From Nitrobacter winogradskyi (GTDB lineage: Bacteria > Pseudomonadota > Alphaproteobacteria > Rhizobiales > Xanthobacteraceae), in assembly GCF_006539545.1 (NCBI RefSeq), contig NZ_BJNF01000016.1, positions 1 to 64,000 on the forward strand: DNA of 64,000 nucleotides. Reading direction: 5' to 3'. Positions 53,722-62,207 of the stretch are shown here, piece by piece. Positions within the stretch are counted from its first letter, which is position 1. Each line of letters opens with the position of its first letter. The position numbers were made by a program, and so were the translations under genes. Under the pieces are notes generated by a model, which worked only from the letters and a program-made list of their open reading frames with translations, searched no databases and was not told the DNA's origin.

Positions 53722-54132
53722 GTCGCGTCCCCATGCGTCTTTGATCTTCGTCGCGTTGCGTTGAATTTCGCAATCTGTTCCCTTCCGTATCAAATGGTCC
53801 TGAATCCCCCGTTTGTCCGCCGCCGCCGGGCCAACAAAATCCCGTAAACGGCGCTCGAATTCGATTCGGCGTAAATTTTTGCTTGATGCGTGTTGACGAC
53901 CGCTCGCCGCCGTCGGTTCTCTGCACCGTCGGTACGAGATGGTGGAAACCTTGCGTTCACCATCCGCGCCGAAGAAGGCGTTGCGAGGTGATAAAGAGCC
54001 ATCCGCCTGTGCCGTTTCGTGACGAAGCGAGGTGCGCCTTAGCGTTCGCTTAAGTTCGCTCTGACACGTTGGACCCACAAAATGGGGGCGTTCCGGCACG
54101 TCGAGTGCGACGTAAGCTGAAGCGCAGAAGAC
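53722..54132. promoter_or_regulatory. Divergent region before the histidine kinase gene
   Basis: These 411 bases separate the DUF5330 gene from the kinase gene. An inverted repeat, GATGGTG-N13-CACCATC, spans 53938-53964. GTTC-N6-GTTC at 54044-54057 resembles a LexA box but has the wrong spacing. No gene or dispersed repeat is seen. Confidence 0.45.
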
Positions 54133-55959
54133 GTGAATGCATTGAGCATCATCAAGGACCGTCTCGACGCGTTGCTGCATCCGTCGGCGCGATACGACGC
54201 GTTGACGCGGGCGCGGCATCGAACTTTCATGGCGCCAAGGCTGCTCGGGAGCCTGGCCGCGCTCGCGGCGTTTCCGATGTATCTGGCTATCCGCGGTGCG
54301 CCGTCGGCGCTGGAAGTGACGGCGTTCGCCTGGCTCGTCGTTCCGATTCTGCTGTCCTATTTCCTGTCGCGGACCGGCCGCTACGAAAGCGCGCACATGC
54401 TGTCGTCGATCGCGCTCGCCGGTCTCGTCATGATGATCGCGATTCCGACCGGCGGGATTGGATCCTTCGCTGCCGTGTGGCTCGTGGTGATTCCGCTGGA
54501 GGCGGCGCTGTCCGCATCCCGCCGCGTCGTCGCTTTCGCCTCGATGCTTGCGGGGACATGCCTGCTCGCGCTGATCGCGATGAGTTATCTTGATGTTCTG
54601 CCGCCCGATGCCGGCGCGGCGGCGCATGGCGTTTTCATGGCGTTCGGCATTGCGTCCGCCATGATCTACGCTGCTGGCGTCGCGTTCGGCAGCGAAGCCT
54701 TGATGCGCACCAGCGCCTCGCTGCTGAACGTCGAGGAAGACCGCTATCGCCTGCTGGCGCGCCACATGTGCGATGTGATTTCGCGCCACAGGCGCAACGG
54801 AGCCGTGCAGTTCATTTCGCCGGCCGCGGAATCTCTGCTCGGCGTGCCGGTGTCGGAGTTGCAGGGCCATGGTCTGTTCGACCGGGTCCACGTTGCTGAT
54901 CGCCCGGCCTATCTCACCACGCTCGCGGCGGCTGCGCTGGGCAAGGGCGCGCAGAGCGTCGAATTCAGGCTCAGGCGCGAAGCCGCGTCCGATGCGAATT
55001 TCGAGGCGCATGCTTCCGGGAATTTCATATGGGTGGAGATGCGTTGTCAGCCGCTTGAGCCGTCCTCTCCGGCCGAACCGGAAGTCGTCGCGGTGATGCG
55101 GGACGTTACCGACCGGAAGCAGCAGGAGCACGCGCTGGATCTGGCGCGCACCGCGGCCGAGCGCGCCGACGCCGCCAAGACGCGGTTTCTCGCGACCATG
55201 AGTCACGAACTGCGAACGCCTCTCAATGCGATCATCGGATTCTCGGAGATGATCGTTCAGGAGGCGACCCTGCCGCTCGATGCCACGCGCCGCAAGGAAT
55301 ATGCCCAGCTCATCAACGATTCCGGCCAGCATCTGTTATCGGTGGTCAACAGCATTCTCGACATGTCGAAAATGGAATCCGGAAGTTTCGAGATATTGCC
55401 CGAGCCGTTCGCGCCGCGCGAGGTGCTGCTCAGCGGCAGCAATCTGCTCGCGCTCAAGGCGCGCGACAACGGCATCGAACTGGTCACGCGTGTTCCGGAG
55501 AATCTGCCGCAGATGGTCGGCGATCCGCGTGCGTTCCGGCAGATCGTTTTGAATCTGGTATCGAACGCGATCAAGTTCACGGAGCGTGGCGGCCGCGTCA
55601 CGATCTCCGCTCGCGTCGAGGCGGCGCGCATGGTGCTGCGGGTGATGGACAACGGCGTCGGCATCGCGCAGGAAGATCTCAAGCGGATCGGCGACCCCTT
55701 CTTCCAGGCTGGAAAAACCTACCAGCGCCGTCATGAAGGGACCGGACTCGGACTGTCGATCGTCAAGAGTCTCGTTGCGTTGCACCGGGGCGAGATCGAC
55801 GTGCAGAGCAAGGTGGAAGAGGGGACCACGGTCACCGTCATGTTGCCGTTGACGCTCGTGCCCGTCGCCGAACCGCTGTCGAACAACATCGCGACGCTGA
55901 CGCCGGCCTCCCGCTCCGGCAAGCAGGACCAGGGTTATCGGGTGAGGAAGAGTGCCTAG
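54133..55959 (+). CDS. PAS sensor histidine kinase, DivJ-like
   Basis: This 608-residue protein has about six N-terminal transmembrane helices (about 35-185), a PAS domain (about 200-330) and the kinase core. The phospho-accepting histidine is H358 in SHELRTPLNAIIGFSEM. The ATP-binding part shows NLVSNAIKFT (N box), DNGVGIAQEDL (G1) and GTGLGLSIVK (G2). There is no receiver domain. The membrane layout and gene neighbours (SufE, DUF5330, peptidoglycan-binding protein) suggest DivJ/PleC-type cell-cycle kinases, though the sequence alone does not prove it. It starts with GTG. The stop overlaps the next gene by 8 bp. Confidence 0.9.
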   Translation: MNALSIIKDRLDALLHPSARYDALTRARHRTFMAPRLLGSLAALAAFPMYLAIRGAPSALEVTAFAWLVVPILLSYFLSRTGRYESAHMLSSIALAGLVMMIAIPTGGIGSFAAVWLVVIPLEAALSASRRVVAFASMLAGTCLLALIAMSYLDVLPPDAGAAAHGVFMAFGIASAMIYAAGVAFGSEALMRTSASLLNVEEDRYRLLARHMCDVISRHRRNGAVQFISPAAESLLGVPVSELQGHGLFDRVHVADRPAYLTTLAAAALGKGAQSVEFRLRREAASDANFEAHASGNFIWVEMRCQPLEPSSPAEPEVVAVMRDVTDRKQQEHALDLARTAAERADAAKTRFLATMSHELRTPLNAIIGFSEMIVQEATLPLDATRRKEYAQLINDSGQHLLSVVNSILDMSKMESGSFEILPEPFAPREVLLSGSNLLALKARDNGIELVTRVPENLPQMVGDPRAFRQIVLNLVSNAIKFTERGGRVTISARVEAARMVLRVMDNGVGIAQEDLKRIGDPFFQAGKTYQRRHEGTGLGLSIVKSLVALHRGEIDVQSKVEEGTTVTVMLPLTLVPVAEPLSNNIATLTPASRSGKQDQGYRVRKSA

Positions 55960-56563
55960 AAAAGTTGTTGGAGAGGATGGGATGCGGCCACGCCGTCGCA
56001 GCGTGGCAACCGGAAAGAGCGGGGCTGACGAGGAGCGTGGTCTGGCGATGCGCATTCTCATGCACAGCCCGAAAGATCTGGTCGCCGGGAGCATGGCTTT
56101 TGCCGCCGCCGGCGCAATCATCGCCAACGCCATGTTCATGCAGGCCGGCCATCATCCGTCGCCGATATTCGGATCGGCTGTCACGATTTCTCCGGTGCGG
56201 CAGGGCAACGCGGTGCAGCAGGGCAATCCGTTGCCGCGGCCTCGCCCGGTCGAGGCGGATGAGGCGGGACGGGCCGAACCGCGCGCGAGTGCGGCGGATG
56301 CATCCGCCAATCCCGTCAAACAGGCCGGGCCGCATAGCGATCCCGTTGCCGACATCATCAATGCAAATCGCCGCATCGCCGCCGTGCAGCGGGCGCTGAC
56401 GGAATATGGCTTTGGTCAATTGAAGCCGACAGGAACGGTCGGGACCGAAACCCAGACCGCGATCCGGAAATTCGAGCAGGCGCGCCGGATGCCGGTGACC
56501 GGACAGATGTCGGATCGCCTCATACGCGAGCTTGCTGCCCTGACCGGTCGGCCGATCGATTAG
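55952..56563 (+). CDS. Peptidoglycan-binding domain protein
   Basis: This 203-residue protein overlaps the kinase gene by 8 bp and starts with GTG at 55952. After a cytoplasmic stretch of about 45 residues there is one transmembrane helix (about 46-63), then a Pro/Ala-rich linker and a PG_binding_1 domain (about 135-200: AVQRALTEYGFGQL, GTVGTETQTAIRKFEQARRMP). It is probably attached to the cell wall from the inner membrane. The coupling to the kinase hints that it takes part in sensing or shaping the envelope. Confidence 0.82.
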   Translation: MPRKVVGEDGMRPRRRSVATGKSGADEERGLAMRILMHSPKDLVAGSMAFAAAGAIIANAMFMQAGHHPSPIFGSAVTISPVRQGNAVQQGNPLPRPRPVEADEAGRAEPRASAADASANPVKQAGPHSDPVADIINANRRIAAVQRALTEYGFGQLKPTGTVGTETQTAIRKFEQARRMPVTGQMSDRLIRELAALTGRPID

Positions 56564-56633
56564 CGGGATCTTTTGTTGCGTGGATTCAGAGCATTTTCCG
56601 ATCATGCCGGGATCGTCGAGGCGTGTTTATTTC

Positions 56634-56760
56634 GGTCATGGCCCGGCATAGCCGTTCGAAGAACGGCGTCGCTTCGCTCGCCTATGGTCCCGGCCATCGG
56701 TGTCTTTGATCAGATCCAGGTTCAAGACGTGGATGCCCGGCATAAAGCCGGGCAAGACGA
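56634..56760. repeat. Family B dispersed repeat
   Basis: GGTCATGGCCCGGCATAGCCG at one end and GGATGCCCGGCATAAAGCC with GGGCAAGACG at the other. It sits between the peptidoglycan-binding protein gene and the end of the TonB receptor gene. Confidence 0.75.
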
Positions 56761-56823
56761 TTCCAATCAGATTTCATCCTGCTTCAGGAAATCGCCTCTC
56801 TCCGGCCAAACGGCAATCGAAAG

Positions 56824-58902
56824 CTATCGCACCCCGTAACTGGCCACCCGGATGCCGCCGAAAACCGCGAGGCCCGGCGCGAGGAATCCGGTCGGATTCT
56901 GGTAGCGGAAGTCCAGGAGATTATCGATCCGCCCGAATACCTTGACCTGATCATTGAGTGCGTAATCGCCGCGCAAATTCACCAGCGTATAGCCGGGCGC
57001 GGTGATTCCGGATGCCATCCCGTCGCGGGTGACATCGAGCCAGTCGTTGACGCGGACCAAAGTTGCCGACAACGTCAACGCATCGAGCGGAAGCCAGGTC
57101 GCGGTTGCGCTCCATTTCTCCTTGGGTCGGCGCAGCAGTTGCATGCCGGTGGCGGCATTGACGGCGCGGATGAAGGTGTAATCCGCGCGGATTCCGAAAC
57201 GTTCGGTGATCTGCGCCGCGACGAAAGTCTCGGTGCCTTCGGTCGTCGCGCTGTTCACGTTCACCAGTGAGGTGAACGTGGCATTGTAGTCGATCAGGTT
57301 GGTGATGTCGTTTCGGAAGTAGGTCGAGCCGAAACGCACGCGATCGTTGAACAAAGGCTGCTCGAAACCGGCGTCGTAGCCACGGCTGTCTTCGGGTTGC
57401 AGGTTGGGATTGGCGAAGAAATTGAAGGTCGGATAATCCCGGAACAACTGGCTCAGCGAGGGCGCCTTGAAGCCCGTGCCGTAGCTCGCTTTCAGCTTGG
57501 TTTCGGTGACGGGAACAATGACCGCCGGCGCGATCCGGTAAGTCATGCGGCCGCCGAACAGGTCGTTGGAATCCTGGCGGACATTGGCCACGAGGAAAAA
57601 GCGGTCGGCGAAAGCCGATTGCAATTGAACGAAACCTGCCTTGTTGCCGTTCCTGGCGGCAAAATCGGCGGTATCCATGCGATCGGTCTGATGCTCGGCG
57701 CCGATGATCAGATGATTGTCACGCGTAATCTCGGTCACGGTGCGCCAGTCGAACTTGAGGCGCTCGCCCGTGGTGACCGTCGCGGCCGGGTCGCCCGGAC
57801 CCACGTCATAGGCTCTGCTGTTCGTGAAATTGAGACCGAAGAAGCTCTGGACGCGCCCGTCGAATAGTGACCATACGGCCTCCTGACGGTTGAAGAGTTG
57901 CTGGACCGCGTGCGTGCTCTGGCTGGCGTTGGGAGTGCTTGGAAATCCGCCGTCGCCCGTGAACAGCAGCGTCGAGTCGGTATAGCGGACCACCGAATTG
58001 ACGGTCAGATACTCATTGAGATCGACGCCGAGCTTGGTCGAATAGGTCATGTTGTCATAGTTGTTGCCGATCGCCTGCCGTCCCGGCGGGAGAAGCTCCG
58101 GCGGCGTGACAGGAACGTCTCCGGCATGGAGATGGGCGACGTTGACCGCGTAGTTGAAGTTTCGTTCGGCGCCGCTCAGTCCGAGCGTCTGGTTGAAGGT
58201 TTTGAACGAGCCGGACTCGAGTGAGCCGGTGACCCGCGCCGGACCTTCGCCCTTTTTCGTGATGATGGAGATGACGCCGCCGATCGCGTCGGAGCCGTAA
58301 AGTCCGCTCTGTGGACCCCGGAGGATTTCCATCTGCTGGATGTCCGCCGTGAGAAGGTGCGCGTAGTCGAACGCGCCATTCGAGTTGGCGGGATCGCCGA
58401 TGTCGATTCCGTCGAGCATCACCTTGGTGTGGTTGGCGTTGGTGCCTCGCATGAAGATCGAGGTCTGGGCGCCAGGTCCGCCGGCTTGCACCACATTGAG
58501 GCCGGGAGCCGTCCTGAGGATATCCGGAACGCTGCGGTGTTGCTGGGTCTGGATATCCTGCTCGGTGACGATGGTGATGGAACTGGCCAGCTGGCCCGCG
58601 GGCGTCACCACTCCCGTGGGGCTGACCACGGTGGAACCCATCGTGCCCGGAACACGAGTATCAGCGACAGGAGCTTGCCGGGGGGCGGGGCGGGCGACAC
58701 GGCGTGATCGCGAAGTCGTGCGGTGTGCGGGTGCTATCGCTCGATCAGGGGGTGGCGCGATCCGGATCGGAGGCAACAGGTTGGGAGAGGCGGATTGCTG
58801 CGCGGCCGAAGGCGTCATCAGGCCGATCGAGCCTAGCGAGGCGAGGAGGGCGGAGGCAAGCAGGCTTCTGCGATAAGCCCCGGACACGAAGGCGACGGAC
58901 AT
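56824..58902 (-). CDS. btuB: TonB-dependent receptor, probable cobalamin receptor BtuB
   Basis: This 692-residue outer-membrane receptor has a signal peptide (cleavage near PSAAQQ), a TonB box-like segment with plug domain (about 105-225: SVPDILRTAPGLNVVQAG, SGLYGSDAIGGVISIIT) and a 22-strand type barrel with a typical C-terminal aromatic/basic end (VASYGVR). The basic, Pro-rich stretch at about 45-85 is unusual. A cobalamin riboswitch precedes the gene, so vitamin B12 or a cobinamide is the likely cargo. No BtuCDF or cob gene is in the window. Confidence 0.9.
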   Translation of the reverse strand: MSVAFVSGAYRRSLLASALLASLGSIGLMTPSAAQQSASPNLLPPIRIAPPPDRAIAPAHRTTSRSRRVARPAPRQAPVADTRVPGTMGSTVVSPTGVVTPAGQLASSITIVTEQDIQTQQHRSVPDILRTAPGLNVVQAGGPGAQTSIFMRGTNANHTKVMLDGIDIGDPANSNGAFDYAHLLTADIQQMEILRGPQSGLYGSDAIGGVISIITKKGEGPARVTGSLESGSFKTFNQTLGLSGAERNFNYAVNVAHLHAGDVPVTPPELLPPGRQAIGNNYDNMTYSTKLGVDLNEYLTVNSVVRYTDSTLLFTGDGGFPSTPNASQSTHAVQQLFNRQEAVWSLFDGRVQSFFGLNFTNSRAYDVGPGDPAATVTTGERLKFDWRTVTEITRDNHLIIGAEHQTDRMDTADFAARNGNKAGFVQLQSAFADRFFLVANVRQDSNDLFGGRMTYRIAPAVIVPVTETKLKASYGTGFKAPSLSQLFRDYPTFNFFANPNLQPEDSRGYDAGFEQPLFNDRVRFGSTYFRNDITNLIDYNATFTSLVNVNSATTEGTETFVAAQITERFGIRADYTFIRAVNAATGMQLLRRPKEKWSATATWLPLDALTLSATLVRVNDWLDVTRDGMASGITAPGYTLVNLRGDYALNDQVKVFGRIDNLLDFRYQNPTGFLAPGLAVFGGIRVASYGVR

Positions 58903-59030
58903 GAAAAACCTCGGCAGGACGTCAGTGGCACGTCACAGCGAACGAGGTTTCACGGGAGCCTGCGCCGGCGCCGATGAAGCGGATGTCTGTAGTCCCCGAC
59001 TGACATCTTCGCGTGTGACCACGGGTTGAC

Positions 59031-59175
59031 GGCAGGTCTCCTGGCTCGCGGGTCGTTACCTGACGTCGCCTTCCCGGGGGCCGAGATGTCCCAGTGGCGT
59101 GTGACGCAGATTCGCCGCTTACAGTTGCGGGGGCAGCCGTGGCGTTGGGGATGTCCGCACCACGTTCCCTTTTGA
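59031..59175 (-). ncRNA. Cobalamin riboswitch
   Basis: On the minus strand the conserved B12 box AGCCAGGAGACCTGCC lies at 59031-59046. Further 5' come GCCACTGGG, CCCGGGAAGGC, the CGCAACTGTAAGCGG-type segment and the leading AAAGGGAACGTGGTGCGG. These are the hallmarks of the cobalamin (AdoCbl) riboswitch in the order expected. It lies about 130 bp upstream of the TonB receptor start and should repress it when B12 is plentiful. Ends are approximate. Confidence 0.93.
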
Positions 59176-59511
59176 TCTCCCGAGGGAGAACCGTCGCCGA
59201 TTTGTTTGGGGGGGAACAAAGTCGATGTCAATCGACGAGGCGAGCGAGTTCCGGCTTTTCCCCGTGGCGTTGCATATCCGCAGCAGGAGCAACTGGAGCG
59301 TTTTCGAGCGAAGTGGACACCGGTTCGCGTGAAGAAAACGCGACAAAACAAATCATGGAGCCCGCTTCTGATTCCATCAGAAGCGGAAAGGCTCAAGAGC
59401 GTTTTCGAGCGAAGCATGTCCTCGGGTTTGGCCCGAGGATGGACACCGGTTCGCGTGAAGAAAACGCGTGCGGCCTGACAGAACTGCAAGCAGTCGGCGC
59501 CCGCGTTTGCG
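59176..59511. other. Gap with tandem family A repeats
   Basis: Between the riboswitch and the end of rpe there is no gene. Two family A repeats lie head to tail at 59296-59470; the first carries the CGCTTCTGATTCCATCAGAAGCG hairpin, the second the CCTCGGG ... CCCGAGG stem. The B12-controlled transcript must start in 59176-59290. Confidence 0.75.
59296..59470. repeat. Two family A repeats in tandem
   Basis: The first copy (59296-59394) has the CGCTTCTGATTCCATCAGAAGCG hairpin; the second (59396-59470) has the CCTCGGGTTTGGCCCGAGG stem. Both contain GCGTTTTCGAGCGAAG and GCGTGAAGAAAACGCG. Confidence 0.85.
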
Positions 59512-60213
59512 TCAGACTATTTCGCCGCGCGCGGCCGCGGCGGCATTGCGGATCGCGTCCATGTTGGCCTTGTAGGATTCCATCGTGCCGCCCTTGAACA
59601 CCGCGGAGCCCGCCACGAAGGCATTGGCGCCGGCGGCGGCCAGATCACCGGCGACGTCGGGTCCGACCCCGCCGTCGACCTCGATGTCGATCGGCCGTCC
59701 CCCGATCATCGCGCGCAAATCCCGAATCTTGTCGACCGCCGAGGAGATGAACTTCTGGCCGCCGAAACCGGGATTGACCGACATCACCAGCACCAGGTCA
59801 ACCATGTCGAGCACGTATTCGACGGTGGACAAGGGCGTTCCGGGATTGAGCGTGACCCCCGCCTTCTTGCCGAGGTTGCGAATGGCCTGCAACGAGCGAT
59901 GCAGGTGCGGTCCCGCTTCGACGTGAACCGTGATGTGGTCGCAACCTGCCTTGGCGAAGGCTTCGAGGTACGGATCGCACGGCGAGATCATCAGATGGGC
60001 ATCGAAGATCTTCTTGGTGTGCGGACGCATCGCCTTGATGACATCGGGTCCGTAGGAGATGTTCGGCACGAAATGGCCGTCCATCACGTCGAGGTGGATC
60101 CACTCGGCCCCCCCCTGATCGACGGCGCGAACCTCCTCGCCAAGCTTCGAGAAGTCCGAGGCCAGGATCGACGGTGCGATGACGAGAGGACGCGGCGCAA
60201 AAGTCTGGGACAT
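59512..60213 (-). CDS. rpe: Ribulose-phosphate 3-epimerase
   Basis: Rpe interconverts ribulose 5-phosphate and xylulose 5-phosphate in the pentose phosphate and Calvin cycles. The 233-residue TIM barrel has the signatures [29 protein letters not shown] and EVDGGVG with the two catalytic aspartates. There are no other Calvin cycle genes in the window. Confidence 0.96.
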   Translation of the reverse strand: MSQTFAPRPLVIAPSILASDFSKLGEEVRAVDQGGAEWIHLDVMDGHFVPNISYGPDVIKAMRPHTKKIFDAHLMISPCDPYLEAFAKAGCDHITVHVEAGPHLHRSLQAIRNLGKKAGVTLNPGTPLSTVEYVLDMVDLVLVMSVNPGFGGQKFISSAVDKIRDLRAMIGGRPIDIEVDGGVGPDVAGDLAAAGANAFVAGSAVFKGGTMESYKANMDAIRNAAAAARGEIV

Positions 60214-60431
60214 GAAGTTTTCCGGAAATTTCAGCGGAGCTTGGGAGAGCCCCGCGTAACATGGGCCGCGCCCGGGGGCAATGCGCGGTCGTCTTTTCGG
60301 CGGTCGTCTTTATGAGCGGTAATCTTGGGTTCGCCGCATCCGCATCATTGCGCGGTAGGCGTCGATTTTCATGATCCGATAACCATGCACCCCAAGTATT
60401 CGGTCCTTGTTTCGAAGTAATACGGGGCTGT
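60214..60431. promoter_or_regulatory. Divergent region between rpe and the outer-membrane barrel gene
   Basis: These 218 bases must hold both promoters. A direct repeat, GGTCGTCTTT, occurs twice around 60285-60312. No gene is seen. Confidence 0.4.
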
Positions 60432-61634
60432 ATGTATATACCGAAAGTATTTCTGATCGCCTGCTGCCTCGGCCTTGTCGGCTCCCACGCCTGCGCCGAA
60501 AGCGACTTCACCGCTTCGTTCCGGCTGCGCGGCGGATTCGACACCAATCCGCTGCTGGCAATCGGTCAGAGCGGCGGCAGCCTGTTCGTCGCCGCGGACA
60601 CGGCGCTGGCCGCGGGCATGAAGGCCGATGGCTACACTCTGGGCGTCGCGGCGGAAGCGACCGCAATGCATTATGCGCAGCCGCAAATAACGCCCACGCG
60701 CGGCGGCAAGGTGATCCTGCGCGGCTCGATCGGTGATGACGATCTGAGACTGGACTCCACGTCGACCATTGCCGACGTCAGCAGCTACACTTTGCGCTCG
60801 TCCGAACTGATCCAATCGGTGAGGGCTGAATCCAGGCGGGGGCCGATCAAGCTGTTCGCCACCGCGGAGGGAGGCCGGACCAGCCTGAATCAGGCCAACG
60901 CGATCTTTCAGGATTTTCTCCCCGACCCGCAGCAACATCTGCGGGGCACGCTGATCCCCGGCGTGAGTCTCGTCAGCGGAGAGTTCGAAATCGGCGCGTC
61001 CGTGAACCTGTCGGCGCGGCGCTACCTGCAAGAGTTCGATGTGTTCGGCTATCGTCGCGACAATGAAAGGGTGCAGCCGTTTCTGTTCGCCAAATATGGT
61101 GGCGGTGCCGTGACTGCCTTTGGCTCCGTTTCACGGTTGTACGGGACGTGGCACGATCCCGATTTCACCAATGTCGATCGAATTCTGTTCGATGCGAGTT
61201 TAAGCTGGCGCGCCGCGCCTTTCGGAATTGATCTGACGGCATGGCGGCGCGCGAGTGAAACCACGTTTCCCATTTCGCCGATCACCATCGACACGGCATA
61301 TTCAGCGAGGGTTTCGTGGAATTGGGATCCGAAGGTGACACTGGCGGCCTCAGTGGGCTATTCGATTTCCGAGTATCTGGATTCGCCCTTCCGTGCGCAG
61401 ACTCTCACTTGCGGCGTCGGCGCGATCCGCGACTTTGACCATGACCTGAGCGTTAGCGTCGATGTCGCCTATGCAAGGGGCTTGCTGATCTCGGGTGATC
61501 AGTTGAACGGGCTCGTCGTGATGTCCTCGATCACGAAGCGCTTCTCCGCGGCCCCGCCGGAGCCGAACAAAGGCGCGGCCGCCGGACCAGCGGCGTGCGG
61601 ACGGGGATGCCCCGTCCGCCTTCCACCAACCTAG
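60432..61634 (+). CDS. Outer-membrane beta-barrel protein
   Basis: This 400-residue protein has a signal peptide (cleaved near SHACAES) and then amphipathic strands alternating hydrophobic and polar residues (for example FTASFRLRGGFDTNP, KLFATAEGG, SVSRLYGTWHDPD). These fit an outer-membrane beta-barrel of some 16 strands. The conserved-looking start RLRGGFDTNPL is typical of rhizobial outer-membrane barrel proteins. The final 25 residues (Pro/Ala/Gly/Cys) are not barrel-like. It is a single gene. The substrate is unknown. Confidence 0.7.
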   Translation: MYIPKVFLIACCLGLVGSHACAESDFTASFRLRGGFDTNPLLAIGQSGGSLFVAADTALAAGMKADGYTLGVAAEATAMHYAQPQITPTRGGKVILRGSIGDDDLRLDSTSTIADVSSYTLRSSELIQSVRAESRRGPIKLFATAEGGRTSLNQANAIFQDFLPDPQQHLRGTLIPGVSLVSGEFEIGASVNLSARRYLQEFDVFGYRRDNERVQPFLFAKYGGGAVTAFGSVSRLYGTWHDPDFTNVDRILFDASLSWRAAPFGIDLTAWRRASETTFPISPITIDTAYSARVSWNWDPKVTLAASVGYSISEYLDSPFRAQTLTCGVGAIRDFDHDLSVSVDVAYARGLLISGDQLNGLVVMSSITKRFSAAPPEPNKGAAAGPAACGRGCPVRLPPT

Positions 61635-61635
61635 C

Positions 61636-61764
61636 TAGAGCAATTTCGTTTCCGGTTGAATCAGAAACGGATTTCTAGATTTTGGTTTGACGCGTTTTCT
61701 TCACGCGAACCGGTGTCCATCCTCGGGCCAAGCCCGAGGGCATGCTTCGCTCGAAAACGCTATA
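61636..61764. repeat. Family A dispersed repeat (long form)
   Basis: The copy has a diverged first hairpin (TTTCCGGTTGAATCAGAAAC), then GCGTTTTCTTCACGCGAACCGG, the CCTCGGGCCAAGCCCGAGG stem and TTCGCTCGAAAACGC. It separates the outer-membrane barrel gene from the small Gly-rich gene. Confidence 0.85.
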
Positions 61765-61765
61765 G

Positions 61766-62023
61766 CTAGTGGCAGCCGCATCCGCCGCCGAGCAGTCCGC
61801 CCGAAGAAAGGCTGCGGCCGAGCACCGCGCCCAGCACGCCGTTTTTGCCCGTGGTGACCGCGGTGTTGACCACGAGCGCGCTACGTCCGTTGAGCAGCCC
61901 CACCACGCCGCCGCGGCCGGTCAGCACGTTCGCTCCGATACCGATGCCCTGGCCCTTGTTGGCGAAAGCCGGCGCGCTCATGAACGCGCTGACGACTGCG
62001 GCGAGAACGAGAATTTTCTTCAT
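61766..62023 (-). CDS. Small exported Gly-rich protein ending in CGCH
   Basis: From the ATG at 62023, preceded by AAGGAGAA, this encodes 85 residues. A signal peptide (MKKILVLAAVVSAFMSAPAFA) is followed by a mature chain of about 64 residues with Gly, Val, Leu and Ser. The chain looks regular in NVLTGRGGVVGLLNGRS and GVLGAVLGRSLSSGGLLGGG, and the last four residues are CGCH. I do not recognise a family. The C-terminal Cys-Gly-Cys-His could bind metal or form a disulfide or thioether. Confidence 0.65.
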   Translation of the reverse strand: MKKILVLAAVVSAFMSAPAFANKGQGIGIGANVLTGRGGVVGLLNGRSALVVNTAVTTGKNGVLGAVLGRSLSSGGLLGGGCGCH

Positions 62024-62207
62024 GACGGTTCTCCTTGTTAGATGCGCGACACTGCGCACGAGAGAGCATCCGCCGGTCAAACTGCTACTTCAAGTTGTAC
62101 TGTAAACTAACCTTAAATACCCCGGATAATCCACGTAAATACACCAATTATACTTTAATTACATACCGCTCTGCTTAGGAGAAAAACCTATGCGCCCTCG
62201 GTAGTAG
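62024..62207. promoter_or_regulatory. AT-rich upstream region
   Basis: This 184-bp gap contains a conspicuously AT-rich part at about 62085-62170, in contrast to the GC-rich surroundings. It most likely holds the promoter of the small Gly-rich gene on the minus strand. AT-rich tracts of this kind are also typical targets for MucR-type proteins; no specific site can be named. Confidence 0.45.

Noticed and set aside
54044-54057. Possible LexA box before the histidine kinase gene (GTTC-N6-GTTC)
   Set aside because: The spacer is six, not the seven bases of the alphaproteobacterial LexA box.
53722-55332. Upstream extension of the DUF5330 frame on the minus strand
   Set aside because: The extension is antisense to the histidine kinase; the real protein starts at 53721 with a hydrophobic segment.
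61766-62023. Gly-rich small protein considered as a RiPP precursor
   Set aside because: It has an ordinary Sec signal peptide and no maturation enzyme, transporter or immunity gene beside it.
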